Positions 9,234-18,676 are shown, counted from the first letter of the stretch. The stretch is 62,133 bases of DNA from Methanoregula sp. (GCF_023227875.1 NZ_JALOCH010000015.1:1-62133), one strand, 5' to 3'. A program made the numbers and translations. Notes: generated by a model from the letters alone, not told the origin.

Positions 9234-10187
9234 CTATCCGAGGGCACTGGCATTGAACCGGGCTGTTTTTGAAACAAGGTCGCGCCCATAGTAGTGATGG
9301 GAGAGACGAAGCAGTGTGCCGTCCTGATCCATCTCCTGGATAACCTCATTCACACGTTCAATAAAAGAAGCCGGGTCCCTGCCGCTGTTTTTGTCTACTG
9401 CGGCGGCGTCATAATCATAAAAAACGGGCTCGCCCAGCTGCCGGATGGGCATGCCATTTTTCATCGCGTCATCTCCAAGGGGCTGGTTGGTGAGAACCGC
9501 ATCCAGTTTCACACCATCCCCGAAAGCAAGGTCTTTTAAGGCAACTGCTTCATTCTCGTACGCAACAATCGTGGCATTCTTGATCGCGAAATCAATCTTT
9601 TGGCCGGGCAGGTCGAGCGTTCCTTCCAGGTAATGTTCCGGGATGCAGCCGGCGCATACGCCGATCTTCTTTCCGGAGAGATCGCCTGCGTCCGCATAGG
9701 CCGTGTTATCCTTGTTCACGAACAGGCTCACCGGACCGGCATAATACGGCTGCGTGAAGTACATCACTTCCATGCGTTCGGGCGTGATGGCCAGCGACCC
9801 GATATGGATGTCCCACCGGTCGGACCAGATGCCGCTGATGATCTCGGTCCTTGTCGGAGTAACAAAACAGGGTTCGACACCGAGCCCCTTTGCGATCTCC
9901 ACCGCGACTGCGATATTGTAACCGGTGAATTCTCCTGCAGTATACTCGTTCCGGGCGCATATCGTGCCCGCAGTGCGGCTGGCATTGGGTATCAATGCGG
10001 AATTGGGAGGATATGCAGCGTCGGTAGCGATAACAAGCCTGCCGCGGGTCATTATTTCTGCCAGCTGGTCATCCGGCATTAACGGTGCCAGACGGGGCTG
10101 ACGGGGCGGGCTATAGGTACCCACTATAATAGTCCCCAGGAGCAGGACAATGATGATTCCTGCAAGAGCGATGCGCCGGGACGACAT
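9234..10187 (-). CDS. Extracellular solute-binding protein, family 3 (amino-acid type)
   Basis: 317 aa from ATG 10187 (MSSRRIALAGIIIVLLLG), with an N-terminal signal or anchor helix. The upstream extension to 10229 adds hydrophilic residues ahead of the helix and is less likely. The body is a PBP type 2 fold: RGRLVIATDAAYPPNSA at the start, then GYNIAVAVEIAKGLG, WDIHIGSLAITPERM and ISGKKIGVCAGCIPE-like segments. No permease or ATPase gene is adjacent. The next gene is a Cache-type histidine kinase (21 bp), so this protein may present a ligand to the kinase rather than feed a transporter. Confidence 0.87.
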   Translation of the reverse strand: MSSRRIALAGIIIVLLLGTIIVGTYSPPRQPRLAPLMPDDQLAEIMTRGRLVIATDAAYPPNSALIPNASRTAGTICARNEYTAGEFTGYNIAVAVEIAKGLGVEPCFVTPTRTEIISGIWSDRWDIHIGSLAITPERMEVMYFTQPYYAGPVSLFVNKDNTAYADAGDLSGKKIGVCAGCIPEHYLEGTLDLPGQKIDFAIKNATIVAYENEAVALKDLAFGDGVKLDAVLTNQPLGDDAMKNGMPIRQLGEPVFYDYDAAAVDKNSGRDPASFIERVNEVIQEMDQDGTLLRLSHHYYGRDLVSKTARFNASALG

Positions 10188-10446
10188 AATAATTCCATGA
10201 TATTTTTTATTGCCCGGCCTCTGGTTCACTGCGGTATTTCAACCGGGATACATCAAATGCACATATGACAACTCATTATTTTATTATTTCTATTTTGATT
10301 CTGACTATCCTGATGTTCAAAACCAAAACCCCCGGTTACCGGGATACGTTCATGCAAAGGGAATTAACCGTGTCTCATACCCGGAAAAATGAGAAGTGCC
10401 TGCCAAAAAAACATGATACATGCACTCTTTTCGTGCAGGGGCCCGG

Positions 10447-10953
10447 TTATTTCCTGACCTCGCAGACCAGTTCCAGCACGCCGATCAATTTACCCTGGGA
10501 CGATTTCAGGATCGTGGCCGAACCGTATACCGTTGCCGGGCCCCCGGGAAGGCTTGGCACACGCGCCTCTGCCACGAGGGTATTGCCCCACGGGGTGATG
10601 GACGTGTATTTTTTCTTAAGGTTTCTTACATCCTTGAGTGCAATATCGGCAAGTACCGGGCGACGTTCCCCGTAGAACGGCAACGAGTACTCAAAGTTTC
10701 CTTTTCCGATGATGTCCTTTGCCTTTACGCCCGTGAGTTTCTCCATGGCACGGTTCCAGGCCATCACGTTTCCCTTCGGGTCGATCACCATGGTCGCATC
10801 AGGGATCAGCCTGATGACATCAGCGATCTGCTGTTCGATGGTCACGGCCCCGGCCTTTGCCGGGGTTTTCTTTGTACGTTGTGGAGCCGCTTTCTTTGCA
10901 GCCGCAGGTTTTGCTGCGGATCGTTTCACGGTCTTCTTTCCCTTTGGTGTCAT
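10447..10953 (-). CDS. PAS-domain protein with Lys/Ala-rich N-terminal tail
   Basis: 168 aa. Residues 1-37 are a Lys/Ala/Pro tail (KRSAAKPAAAKKAAPQRTKK) like the tails of histone H1-like and other nucleic-acid binding proteins. Residues 40-165 form one PAS domain (DATMVIDPKGNVMAWNRAM). No kinase, HTH or other output domain is attached, so any signal must pass by protein contact or through the tail. It is transcribed in the same direction as the binding protein and kinase further on, but 259 bp separate them. Confidence 0.85.
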   Translation of the reverse strand: MTPKGKKTVKRSAAKPAAAKKAAPQRTKKTPAKAGAVTIEQQIADVIRLIPDATMVIDPKGNVMAWNRAMEKLTGVKAKDIIGKGNFEYSLPFYGERRPVLADIALKDVRNLKKKYTSITPWGNTLVAEARVPSLPGGPATVYGSATILKSSQGKLIGVLELVCEVRK

Positions 10954-11244
10954 AATCCCTCGCTCCGTGATACGGAAACGACGGGGGTCCGCATCAGGTA
11001 ATGAAAAATAGCGGTATATAAGTTATATACCCAGCGGGTCGGAGCCGTGCAGGCCGGCAGTGCCATTCCCTGCGGACGGCGATAAATATTTCACTATTCG
11101 GATCTCCACAGTAATAATTACGAGGAAATCTTTAGTATCCCTATAATTTATTGTTGCATTAACGGAAAGGAATATCGAGACATATTCAGGCTACACTGGC
11201 TCCTCCCTTCGTTACGAACATACCATCAAACTACAGGAAACACC

Positions 11245-12249
11245 ATGGCAAAAATTCACGGGATCTCCGGTATCACCCGCCACCTTCTGAACGGGACCCG
11301 ACCGGTGCAGGGCAAACGACTGGCAACACTCGAAGATATCATCCGGTTCCTGGACAATTACCAGGAGATCCTTGCTGAGGCCGAGATGGTGGAGACGAAA
11401 CGACAGGACGAGATCATCCAGGCAATAGAAAAACGTGAGGAAGCACTCGACCAGCAGCTGAAGGATAATATCAATACCCGCACCAGGGACGTGTATACCC
11501 ATATTCTTGCGATCAGTGACCGGATCGATGCAAGCGAATCTTTTTTCGTCATCCTCTGGTATCTCATCACATTCTGGGGAGCAAACCTGGTAAGTTCCCT
11601 CCGGATCAACCTGCCACTGACCGGCCTGAATTGGAGTTTATGGAGACTCCGCAAACAAAAAGAGCGAGCGGTTGCCGATAAAATCAATGGCATCAGGTCT
11701 GCGTGTAAGTGCATCACCGAGTCAGAGCAGTTTCTCACCCGGAACCATTCATTACTCGTTGATGCACTGGAAGAAGAACAGGTCATCCGTGATCTCTCCC
11801 TATTACCGGATGAATACCATATCATAAACGGCATCAACTTACATTTTTTCGATCCCATTTACTGGTTCAAGCGAAAGGAACAGAAAGGGTACTGCGCGAT
11901 CGATCTCATCGTCATCGGTCCCACGGGATTGTTCCTCGTGGGGATCAAGAACTGGAAGGGGTCGGATATCGAGATCAAGACCGGCGACCTGAAGCGCCAG
12001 GTGCGGTTTGTCAACTATGCACTCTGGTGTTACTTAAAAGACGAATACAAGATTTACGAGATGAACCCGAAAATCCGGTGCGTGATCATCTCTCTTGAGG
12101 GCTCACATCCCGACCTGAGGATCGACAAATACATTGACGTGATCAATCCCGACGGGTTAGGTAAATACATCACGGAACGGGAAGGCAAATTTACGAAATT
12201 TGCCATCCGCACACTGACTCACCGGATGCCGTTTAAGGGTGCACAGTAA
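11245..12249 (+). CDS. NERD-like (nuclease-related) domain protein with coiled coil
   Basis: 334 aa. The N-terminal 90 residues are helical/coiled coil (TKRQDEIIQAIEKREEALDQ). A hydrophobic patch follows near 95-125. Residues about 200-310 resemble a NERD domain (AIDLIVIGPTGLFLVGIKNW). In NERD proteins the equivalent of VGIKNWKG is normally V-E-T-K-N-W, supplying the Glu-x-Lys of the PD-(D/E)xK nuclease site. Here the Glu is Gly, so nuclease activity may be lost. Start at ATG 11245 after a 290-bp intergenic region. Function unknown. Confidence 0.75.
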   Translation: MAKIHGISGITRHLLNGTRPVQGKRLATLEDIIRFLDNYQEILAEAEMVETKRQDEIIQAIEKREEALDQQLKDNINTRTRDVYTHILAISDRIDASESFFVILWYLITFWGANLVSSLRINLPLTGLNWSLWRLRKQKERAVADKINGIRSACKCITESEQFLTRNHSLLVDALEEEQVIRDLSLLPDEYHIINGINLHFFDPIYWFKRKEQKGYCAIDLIVIGPTGLFLVGIKNWKGSDIEIKTGDLKRQVRFVNYALWCYLKDEYKIYEMNPKIRCVIISLEGSHPDLRIDKYIDVINPDGLGKYITEREGKFTKFAIRTLTHRMPFKGAQ

Positions 12250-12337
12250 TTCCCGGCCGTATGCAGCTGTTCCTATCCCCATAAGATGGTGGACCAATTC
12301 GTACCCATTCTCTAAAAAAGATTTTTTATTGCTTCTC

Positions 12338-13267
12338 TTATGCACTCGCGCCCGGGACGTGAGAAACATTCTTTGCGATCGCAACACCGATAGGAGCAGC
12401 GGTCAGTGCGGCAAAAAAATTTCCGGCAGGAAACGACCGGCGGACCGGCATCACGCTGGTTTTTTTTGCTTCGGCTTCAAGCCGGACCATGCTGATATGG
12501 ATCGTCCCATCGGCATCTGCCGGGTAATCTTTCAGGTATTCGTCCATGATCGCTCCGATAAATTCTGATCGCCGGTTCTCCGGTACCTGTGCCATCCAGG
12601 GAAGCCACGTGGTGCGGATCCAGCCGGCAAAATCCTGCCGGGAGACATAGGTCATATCCTTACCGATCAGCTCGACACGTGACGGTTCGAATCCCGATTC
12701 AACCAGCTTCCTGCGGTACTCCGTATCGCTGAAAAAGCCAAAGTTGAACGAGAACCCGCTGAAGTACTGGCGCCACTCCGGTTGTTCAAGAAGGAGATCG
12801 AGAACCCCGAGTATCTTTTCTGCATTCCCTTTCCCGCCCATCTGGACAAGCAGTCTTCCCTTCGGCCGCAGGCTCTTTGCAATGCCGGCAAGCACCGGTG
12901 TATGATCGGGAATCCAGTGCAACGCCGCGTTTGAAAATATTATATCGAACTCGCCGGAGAACGGCAGGGCACGGGCATCCGCCTGCATGAACGAGAGGTT
13001 CCGGTATTCTTTGTGCGGATAATGATCGCACGCGAACCGGATCATATCCGGCGAGCTGTCCACTCCCGTCACCGCCCCTCCCGGCAGGTTGCAGGCGATC
13101 TCTGCGGTTATCTTCCCATCCCCGCACCCGATATCCAGTACCCGCTCATTCCCGACGAGGCCGAGCTTAGCAATAAGTTCCTTTGCCCACTGCTGCTGGG
13201 CCGGGGAACTCTTGTGATAATCAGCGGCGTTCCAGGAAAATGACGGTGATGGATCTGGGGGACTCAT
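12338..13267 (-). CDS. SAM-dependent methyltransferase, class I (trans-aconitate type)
   Basis: 309 aa from ATG 13267 (MSPPDPSPSFSWNAADYHKS), with a GGAG site about 10 bases upstream; the longer frame to 13423 adds unrelated residues. SAM-binding motif I is VLDIGCGDGKITAEIA, then VTGVDSSPDMI (motif II) and FDIIFSNAALHWIPDHTP (motif IV/post), as in trans-aconitate 2-methyltransferase and related small-molecule methyltransferases. After the usual end (HISMVRLEAEAKK) there is a 40-residue extension of unknown role. Substrate not determinable. Confidence 0.85.
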   Translation of the reverse strand: MSPPDPSPSFSWNAADYHKSSPAQQQWAKELIAKLGLVGNERVLDIGCGDGKITAEIACNLPGGAVTGVDSSPDMIRFACDHYPHKEYRNLSFMQADARALPFSGEFDIIFSNAALHWIPDHTPVLAGIAKSLRPKGRLLVQMGGKGNAEKILGVLDLLLEQPEWRQYFSGFSFNFGFFSDTEYRRKLVESGFEPSRVELIGKDMTYVSRQDFAGWIRTTWLPWMAQVPENRRSEFIGAIMDEYLKDYPADADGTIHISMVRLEAEAKKTSVMPVRRSFPAGNFFAALTAAPIGVAIAKNVSHVPGASA

Positions 13268-13529
13268 AGTTGCACTGCTCCTGTTAGAATAGTGTGGATC
13301 GTTTGTATAAAGGGAGATTGGGTTCATGGCGGGAAGGCGTGAGGAGATGGATGCAGGAGACCGAAAGGTTCCGGGTACACGGTCATCCACGCAAACACAC
13401 CGGTCCGTATCGGCGTCCTCCATCCAATAACCGGAGAGGTAGAATTCAAAGAGCAGCTCTCATGGGCCTAGGACATCATCAACATCCAAGCGAATCTAAA
13501 AAACCAAATCCACTCCACCACAGTATCGG

Positions 13530-13790
13530 TCAATACCCCGCGGCATTCCCGGTGTTGCAGGTCCCCTTTGGTTCCCACAGGCGAACCGTACATTCTTCCG
13601 GACAGACCGGCTTGTAGTTCACGCAACGGGGAATGTCGAACAGCTCTCCTTCGTGCAGATCAAGTGTCTTGTCCCGCAGAGCGATCTGCATATTCCTCCC
13701 GGTAACCATGAATAATAAATTGAAGAAACCGGAGGCTCTTCTCATATCGCGAGTCTGATGACTTTCGACAAGAGGGATTTTTCTAATCAT
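13530..13790 (-). pseudogene. Cupin-domain fragment joined to repeat-derived N-terminus
   Basis: Reading from about 13709, the frame encodes the second half of a cupin domain (NMQIALRDKTLDLHEGELFD, then IPRCVNYKPVCPEE and LWEPKGTCNTGN), as in small mannose-6-phosphate isomerase-like cupins. The first half with the metal-binding G(X)5HXH motif is missing. Upstream codons (13710-13790) are not cupin but come from the hairpin repeat that continues into 13810-14060. This looks like a gene truncated by arrival or expansion of the repeat. A short expressed peptide cannot be excluded. Confidence 0.6.
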
Positions 13791-14065
13791 TCTACCTCAT
13801 CCGTAATGGATGAAGCATTCTCCTGATTCGGGTCTGAGGGCCGGCCGCAAGTCGAAGAAACCGGTGGGTTTCTTCTCATGTCGCGAGTCTGATGACTCTC
13901 ATCTGTCTCCTGATTCGGGTCTGAGGGCCGGCCGCAAGTCGAAGAAACCGGAGGATTTCTCCTCATATCGCGAGTCTGATGACTCTCATCTGTCTCCTGA
14001 TTCGGGTCTGAGGGCCGGCCGCAAGTCGAAGAAACCGGTGGGTTTCTTCTCCAACGCCAGGCCTG
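13726..14065. repeat. Tandem 87-bp hairpin repeats (three units plus a partial one)
   Basis: Units start at 13821, 13908 and 13995 with an exact period of 87 bp; a partial, more divergent unit lies at about 13726-13775. Each unit carries two perfect hairpins: gaagaaacc/ggtttcttc and gagtc-TGAT-gactc. The last unit ends in a changed but still paired hairpin, aggcc-TGAT-ggcct. Since 87 is a multiple of 3, the plus strand (13810-14094) reads as a 29-residue peptide repeat (SPDSGLRAGRKSKKP), but I see no reason to think it is translated. The array ends 100 bp before clpB. Confidence 0.85.
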
Positions 14066-14160
14066 ATGGCCTGCCGTATTCCCAAGCTATTTGACAGGAA
14101 GGAACTCTATTACGCATATCGAATAGGGAATTTCGAACAAAAAAACGGACGACCGATAAT

Positions 14161-16752
14161 ATGAATTTCGATAAATTCACCATCAAATCGCAGGAGGCCG
14201 TAGGGAAAGCAACGGAGATTGCAGCGGCACACGAGAACCAGGCAATCGAGACGGCCCATGTACTCAAGGGGATGCTTATGGTTGACGAGAATGTCATCCC
14301 ATATCTCCTTAAAAAGATGAATGTGAACCTCGATCGTTTCACACCGGCACTTGACGGGATCATCGAAACATACCCTAAGGTCAGCGGGGGAGATCAGTAT
14401 CTTTCCAATGATGCCACCAAGGCCCTGCAGAAAGCCGCCGCACTTGCCCAGGAGTTCAAGGATGAATTTGTCTCAATCGAGCATCTGCTCCTCGGAATAC
14501 TTTCGGTTAATGACAACACCTCACGACTGCTGAAGGAGAACGGGGTTAACGAGAAAGGCTTAAAGACGGCCATCAGCCAGCTGCGGCAGGGCTCGACCGT
14601 CAAGAACCAGGACGCTGAAGAGAGTTATAACGCCCTGAACCGGTTTGCCCGGAATCTCAATGACCTGGCCCGTACCGGTAAACTCGATCCGGTGATTGGC
14701 CGAGACGAAGAGATCCGCCGGGTATTGCAGATCCTGTCCCGGAGAACCAAGAACAACCCGATCCTCATCGGGGAACCGGGCGTGGGAAAGACGGCCATTG
14801 CCGAAGGTCTCGCCCACCGGATCATTGACGGGGATGTACCGGACAACCTGAAGGCCAAGCAGATCTTCTCGCTCGATATGGGTGCCCTGATCGCCGGGGC
14901 CAAGTTCAAGGGAGAATTTGAGGAACGGTTAAAGAGCGTGGTTAAGGAAGTGATATCCGCTGAAGGGGAGATCGTCCTGTTCATTGACGAGATCCATACG
15001 CTGGTCGGGGCCGGCGCAAGCGAGGGCGCAATGGACGCAGCGAATATCCTCAAGCCCGCGCTTTCACGGGGGGAACTGCATGTCATCGGCGCTACGACCT
15101 TAAAGGAATACCAGAAATATTTCGAGAAGGACAAGGCGCTCGAACGGCGTTTCCAGCCGGTGACGGTCAATGAACCGGATACGCTCGATGCCATCTCCAT
15201 CCTCCGGGGTATCAAGGAGAAGTACGAGACTCATCACCATGTGCGGATCAAAGACGAGGCGATCATTGCCGCGGTTGAACTTTCGCAGCGGTATATCTCG
15301 GACCGTTTCCTTCCCGACAAGGCCATTGACTTAATCGACGAAGCAGCATCAAAACTCCGGCTCGAGATCAACTCGAAACCGGAAGAACTGGAGATCATTG
15401 AACGGAAGATCCGCCAGCTGGAGATTGAACGGGAAGCCATCAAGCGTGAGAAAGACCAGGCAAAATTAAAAGGCCTGAACGAAGAGATCGGGAACCTGAC
15501 CGAGGAACGAAACCGCCTGACGACCAAGTGGCAGTCTGAGAAAGATCTTGTTGACCAGATCCAGGCGCGTAAAGCGGAAATCGAGACCCTGAAGTTCGAG
15601 GCCGAGAGTGCGGAACGTAAAGGCGACCTCGGGAAGGTGGCAGAGATCCGCTATGGGCGTATCCCGACCGCTGAAAAGACCATTGAGGAGCTCAAGGGAA
15701 AACTGACCGTGCTGCAGAAGGACTCCGCGATGGTGAACGAAGAGGTCGATGCCGAGGAGATTGCCGAAGTGGTCTCGCGCTGGACCGGCATTCCCGTCTC
15801 CCGGATGCTGCAGAGCGAGAAACAGAAACTACTGGGTCTTGAAGCCGAACTCCACAAGCGTGTGGTAGGCCAGGATGAAGCCATCGGGGCAGTTGCCGAT
15901 GCTATCCGCCGGAGCCGGGCCGGGCTACAGGACCCAAAACGCCCGATCGGGTCGTTCATCTTCCTTGGGACGACCGGCGTGGGCAAAACGGAACTGGCAA
16001 AGGCCCTGGCTGAAATTCTCTTCAACAACGAGAACAGTATGGTCCGGATCGATATGTCGGAGTACCAGGAGCGGCATACCGTCTCGCGGCTGGTCGGGGC
16101 ACCTCCGGGCTACGTGGGCTATGAAGAGAGCGGGCAGCTGACCGAAGCGGTCCGGAGAAAACCCTATTCCGTGGTATTGCTGGATGAGATCGAGAAAGCC
16201 CACCCGGATGTCTTCAATATCCTCTTGCAGGTCCTTGACGATGGCCGGCTTACCGACAATAAGGGCCGCACGGTGGATTTCAAGAATACCATCATCATCA
16301 TGACCTCGAACATCGGATCGCATCTCATCCAGGAAAACCTGGAGCACGTGACCGATAAAAACCGGGATGAGGTATTCGACCGCACCCGACAGGAAGTGTT
16401 CGCGCTGCTTAAGAAGACCATCCGTCCCGAATTCCTCAACCGGATCGATGAGATCATCATGTTCCGGCCGCTTACCCGGGATGAGATCCAGAAGGTTGTC
16501 GAACTCCAGTTGGGTGTCGTCCAGAAAATGCTCAAAAAGAGCGACATCCGGATCAGGGCGACAGAGAAAGCGGTCCGGTTCATCGCCACCCAGGGTTTTG
16601 ACCCGCAGTTCGGTGCACGGCCGATCAAACGGGTGATCCAGAAAAACCTGCTGAATGAATTGTCAAAGATGATTCTCGATGGAACCGTACACAAAGAGAA
16701 CGAGATTGTGGTTGACGAGAAGGACGGGAAGCTGGTGTTTGGAAATGCCTGA
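14161..16752 (+). CDS. clpB: ClpB disaggregase (Hsp100)
   Basis: 863 aa, the normal ClpB length. The N domain (1-145) is followed by NBD1 with Walker A GEPGVGKT at residue 204 and Walker B FIDEIHTLVGAG, the coiled-coil middle domain (about 405-530) that marks ClpB rather than ClpA, NBD2 with Walker A GTTGVGKT at 603 and VVLLDEIEKAHPDV, and the C-terminal D2-small domain. It extracts and refolds aggregated proteins together with the DnaK system, which is not in this window. The ATG at 14161 is preceded by only 100 bp after the 87-bp repeat array, so the array lies in or near its promoter. Likely acquired from bacteria, as in other methanogens. Confidence 0.97.
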   Translation: MNFDKFTIKSQEAVGKATEIAAAHENQAIETAHVLKGMLMVDENVIPYLLKKMNVNLDRFTPALDGIIETYPKVSGGDQYLSNDATKALQKAAALAQEFKDEFVSIEHLLLGILSVNDNTSRLLKENGVNEKGLKTAISQLRQGSTVKNQDAEESYNALNRFARNLNDLARTGKLDPVIGRDEEIRRVLQILSRRTKNNPILIGEPGVGKTAIAEGLAHRIIDGDVPDNLKAKQIFSLDMGALIAGAKFKGEFEERLKSVVKEVISAEGEIVLFIDEIHTLVGAGASEGAMDAANILKPALSRGELHVIGATTLKEYQKYFEKDKALERRFQPVTVNEPDTLDAISILRGIKEKYETHHHVRIKDEAIIAAVELSQRYISDRFLPDKAIDLIDEAASKLRLEINSKPEELEIIERKIRQLEIEREAIKREKDQAKLKGLNEEIGNLTEERNRLTTKWQSEKDLVDQIQARKAEIETLKFEAESAERKGDLGKVAEIRYGRIPTAEKTIEELKGKLTVLQKDSAMVNEEVDAEEIAEVVSRWTGIPVSRMLQSEKQKLLGLEAELHKRVVGQDEAIGAVADAIRRSRAGLQDPKRPIGSFIFLGTTGVGKTELAKALAEILFNNENSMVRIDMSEYQERHTVSRLVGAPPGYVGYEESGQLTEAVRRKPYSVVLLDEIEKAHPDVFNILLQVLDDGRLTDNKGRTVDFKNTIIIMTSNIGSHLIQENLEHVTDKNRDEVFDRTRQEVFALLKKTIRPEFLNRIDEIIMFRPLTRDEIQKVVELQLGVVQKMLKKSDIRIRATEKAVRFIATQGFDPQFGARPIKRVIQKNLLNELSKMILDGTVHKENEIVVDEKDGKLVFGNA

Positions 16753-16766
16753 ACCACCAGGTTTTT

Positions 16767-17111
16767 TTATGCCGTCTCTGTTGAGGTATGACGTTCGTGG
16801 TCGTGCCGGACCATCAGCCGTGTTACCTCTTCCAGGGCCTTGTGTTTATCCTTGGACCCGGTGTAGAGGACCCCGGTATGTTCCAGTTCGTCCCTGAGGT
16901 ACACGGCCTCAGGGTATTCGATTAGCACGATCTTCCCTCCGGGGCCGAAGTGTTTCTCATCGATCTCCCCGATCATATACCGCTCGCGCTGGCCCTCTGT
17001 CGGGGCAGAGTCTTTTTCAAACCGGAAAACGCTCATCCATGTTTCCTTTGATGAATGCTTCTTGACTCCCGCAATAATAAAACAACGGAACGTACCAATG
17101 GGGACGGTCAC
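16767..17111 (-). CDS. Hypothetical protein, 114 aa
   Basis: Convergent with clpB, 14 bp from its stop. A soluble, mixed-charge protein (GPGGKIVLIEYPEAVYLRD, then KHKALEEVTRLMVRHDHERH) without membrane segments or known motifs. The alternation of strands and one helix suggests a small alpha/beta domain. Family not recognised. Its start at 17111 (MTVPIGTF) lies close to the upstream gene on the same strand. Confidence 0.6.
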   Translation of the reverse strand: MTVPIGTFRCFIIAGVKKHSSKETWMSVFRFEKDSAPTEGQRERYMIGEIDEKHFGPGGKIVLIEYPEAVYLRDELEHTGVLYTGSKDKHKALEEVTRLMVRHDHERHTSTETA

Positions 17112-17171
17112 TGAAAGATCCTGGGTGACCGGCTCAAAACGAGGCTCCCGGTACCGTGCACAAAAAGGGAT

Positions 17172-17480
17172 TTAATAATCATCATGGGGTTTTGATGTGA
17201 CCACCTCATCTACTTCGGGCTGGAGGAGAGAAAGGGCCTCCCGTACCTTATTCTGGATCGCGGGATTCCTGTTATCCTGCATGGGATCAAGGCACGCGAT
17301 TACTCCGTCACTGATAAGCGCTTCTTCCCCGCCCGCTGCTGCAATGGCGATAATAATCTCGAGGGCAGAAAGAACGATATGCAGGTTCTTTTCTAAAAGC
17401 AGGTCCCGGATGATCGTCATTGCGGGTAATTGCCCGGCAGATATCAAAACAAAAATTACCAAAAACAAGAACCCGTTCAT
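17172..17480 (-). CDS. Small helical-repeat (HEAT-like) protein, possibly a remnant
   Basis: 102 aa. Residues 20-95 form helical hairpins with HEAT/armadillo character (LHIVLSALEIIIAIAAAGG, NPAIQNKVREALSLLQPE). The first 15 residues are hydrophobic (MNGFLFLVIFVLISAG). Upstream in another frame (17500-17600) is a similar-looking helical stretch, so this may be the 3' part of a longer, broken gene. No function can be assigned. Confidence 0.45.
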   Translation of the reverse strand: MNGFLFLVIFVLISAGQLPAMTIIRDLLLEKNLHIVLSALEIIIAIAAAGGEEALISDGVIACLDPMQDNRNPAIQNKVREALSLLQPEVDEVVTSKPHDDY

Positions 17481-17671
17481 TCACACCTTTAAAGGTTCCA
17501 GCGCAGTACTCGGAAACGTGTGTGGAAAACCGTTTTTTGTGAGCACTCTTGCGATCGTCAATCCCGGCGAATCGGATATCCGGTCCCTCATGAGAGCATG
17601 ACAGGACCGGGGTAACCATCTCAGTACCGGTTTACACGCGGTAATCACGATCCGAATAAAAAAACCGGGAT

Positions 17672-18676
17672 TCAGAGAATGATCTCGATATCCAGTTTTT
17701 CTGCCAGTTCCTTGTACCGGTTCCGGATAGTGACCTCGGTCACGCCCGCAACTTCCGCTACTTCGCGCTGGGTGCGCCGCTCCCCGCCCAGGATGCAGGC
17801 GATGTATATCGCCGCAGCCGCGACACCGGTCGGCCCCCTGCCGCTCGTCAGTTCACGCTCGGTGGCCTGCCGGAGGATCTCAATAGTCCGGCTCTGGACC
17901 TCTCCATGGAGGGTGAGGCCCGAGCAGAACCGGGGCACATAGTCCATCGGGGAGGTTGGCAGGAGCCGTAAGCCAAGCGCACGGGAGATGAATCGGTAGG
18001 TCCTGCCGATCTCTTTTCTCGAGACACGGGAAACTTCCGCAATCTCATCAAGAGTGCGGGGCACGCTGCACTGTCGGCAGGAGGCATAGAGCGCTGCTGC
18101 TGCAACGCCTTCGATGCTCCGGCCACGGATCAGGTTCTTGTCGACTGCATCACGGTAGACCACCGCTGCGGCCTCACGGATGTTCCGCGGCAGGCCCAGT
18201 GCGGAGGCCATGCGGTCCAGCTCCGAGAGTGCGAATGCAAGGTTCCGCTCGGTCGCATTGCTGACACGGATCCGGCGCTGCCACTTGCGGAGACGGTAGA
18301 GCTGGGCACGGTTCTTGGATGAGATCGCCCTGCCGTACGAATCCCTGTTGCGCCAGTCGATCATCGTGGAGAGACCCTTGTCGTGGATCGTGAGGGTCAT
18401 CGGTGCACCGGTACGGGCCCGTTTCGCCCGCTGCTCGGAATCAAACGCACGCCACTCGGGACCGCGGTCGATGAACTCGTCATCAATCACCAGCCCGCAA
18501 CTCTGGCAGACCAGCTCTGCCCGTTCACGGTCATGGACCAGCACACGGTTGCCACACTCCGGACAGGTAGTCTCGGTCTGGCTTTCCGCTTTCTTCTCCT
18601 GTTCTCTCACTTTCGTCCGTGATTTGAACGATTCACGCTCAGACTGGAGGACTTTTAATTTTTCAATTTCCTGCAT
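17672..18676 (-). CDS. tfb: Transcription initiation factor IIB
   Basis: 334 aa. An N-terminal basic region is followed by the zinc ribbon (CPECG ... CQSCG, about residues 38-60), the B-reader/linker (DRGPEWRAFD) and two cyclin folds (about 135-225 and 232-325), with RSIEGVAAAALYASCR in the first and GRGPTGVAAAAIYIAC in the second. TFB binds the TBP-TATA complex and BRE and recruits RNA polymerase. The C-terminal HTH region (EVAEVAGVTEVTIRNRY) contacts BRE. A single gene; length normal. Confidence 0.97.
   Translation of the reverse strand: MQEIEKLKVLQSERESFKSRTKVREQEKKAESQTETTCPECGNRVLVHDRERAELVCQSCGLVIDDEFIDRGPEWRAFDSEQRAKRARTGAPMTLTIHDKGLSTMIDWRNRDSYGRAISSKNRAQLYRLRKWQRRIRVSNATERNLAFALSELDRMASALGLPRNIREAAAVVYRDAVDKNLIRGRSIEGVAAAALYASCRQCSVPRTLDEIAEVSRVSRKEIGRTYRFISRALGLRLLPTSPMDYVPRFCSGLTLHGEVQSRTIEILRQATERELTSGRGPTGVAAAAIYIACILGGERRTQREVAEVAGVTEVTIRNRYKELAEKLDIEIIL

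Noticed and set aside
13810..14094. Possible 94-residue repeat protein from the 87-bp array
   Set aside because: The frame is open only because the period is a multiple of three. No ribosome site, and related hairpins elsewhere are not in open frames.
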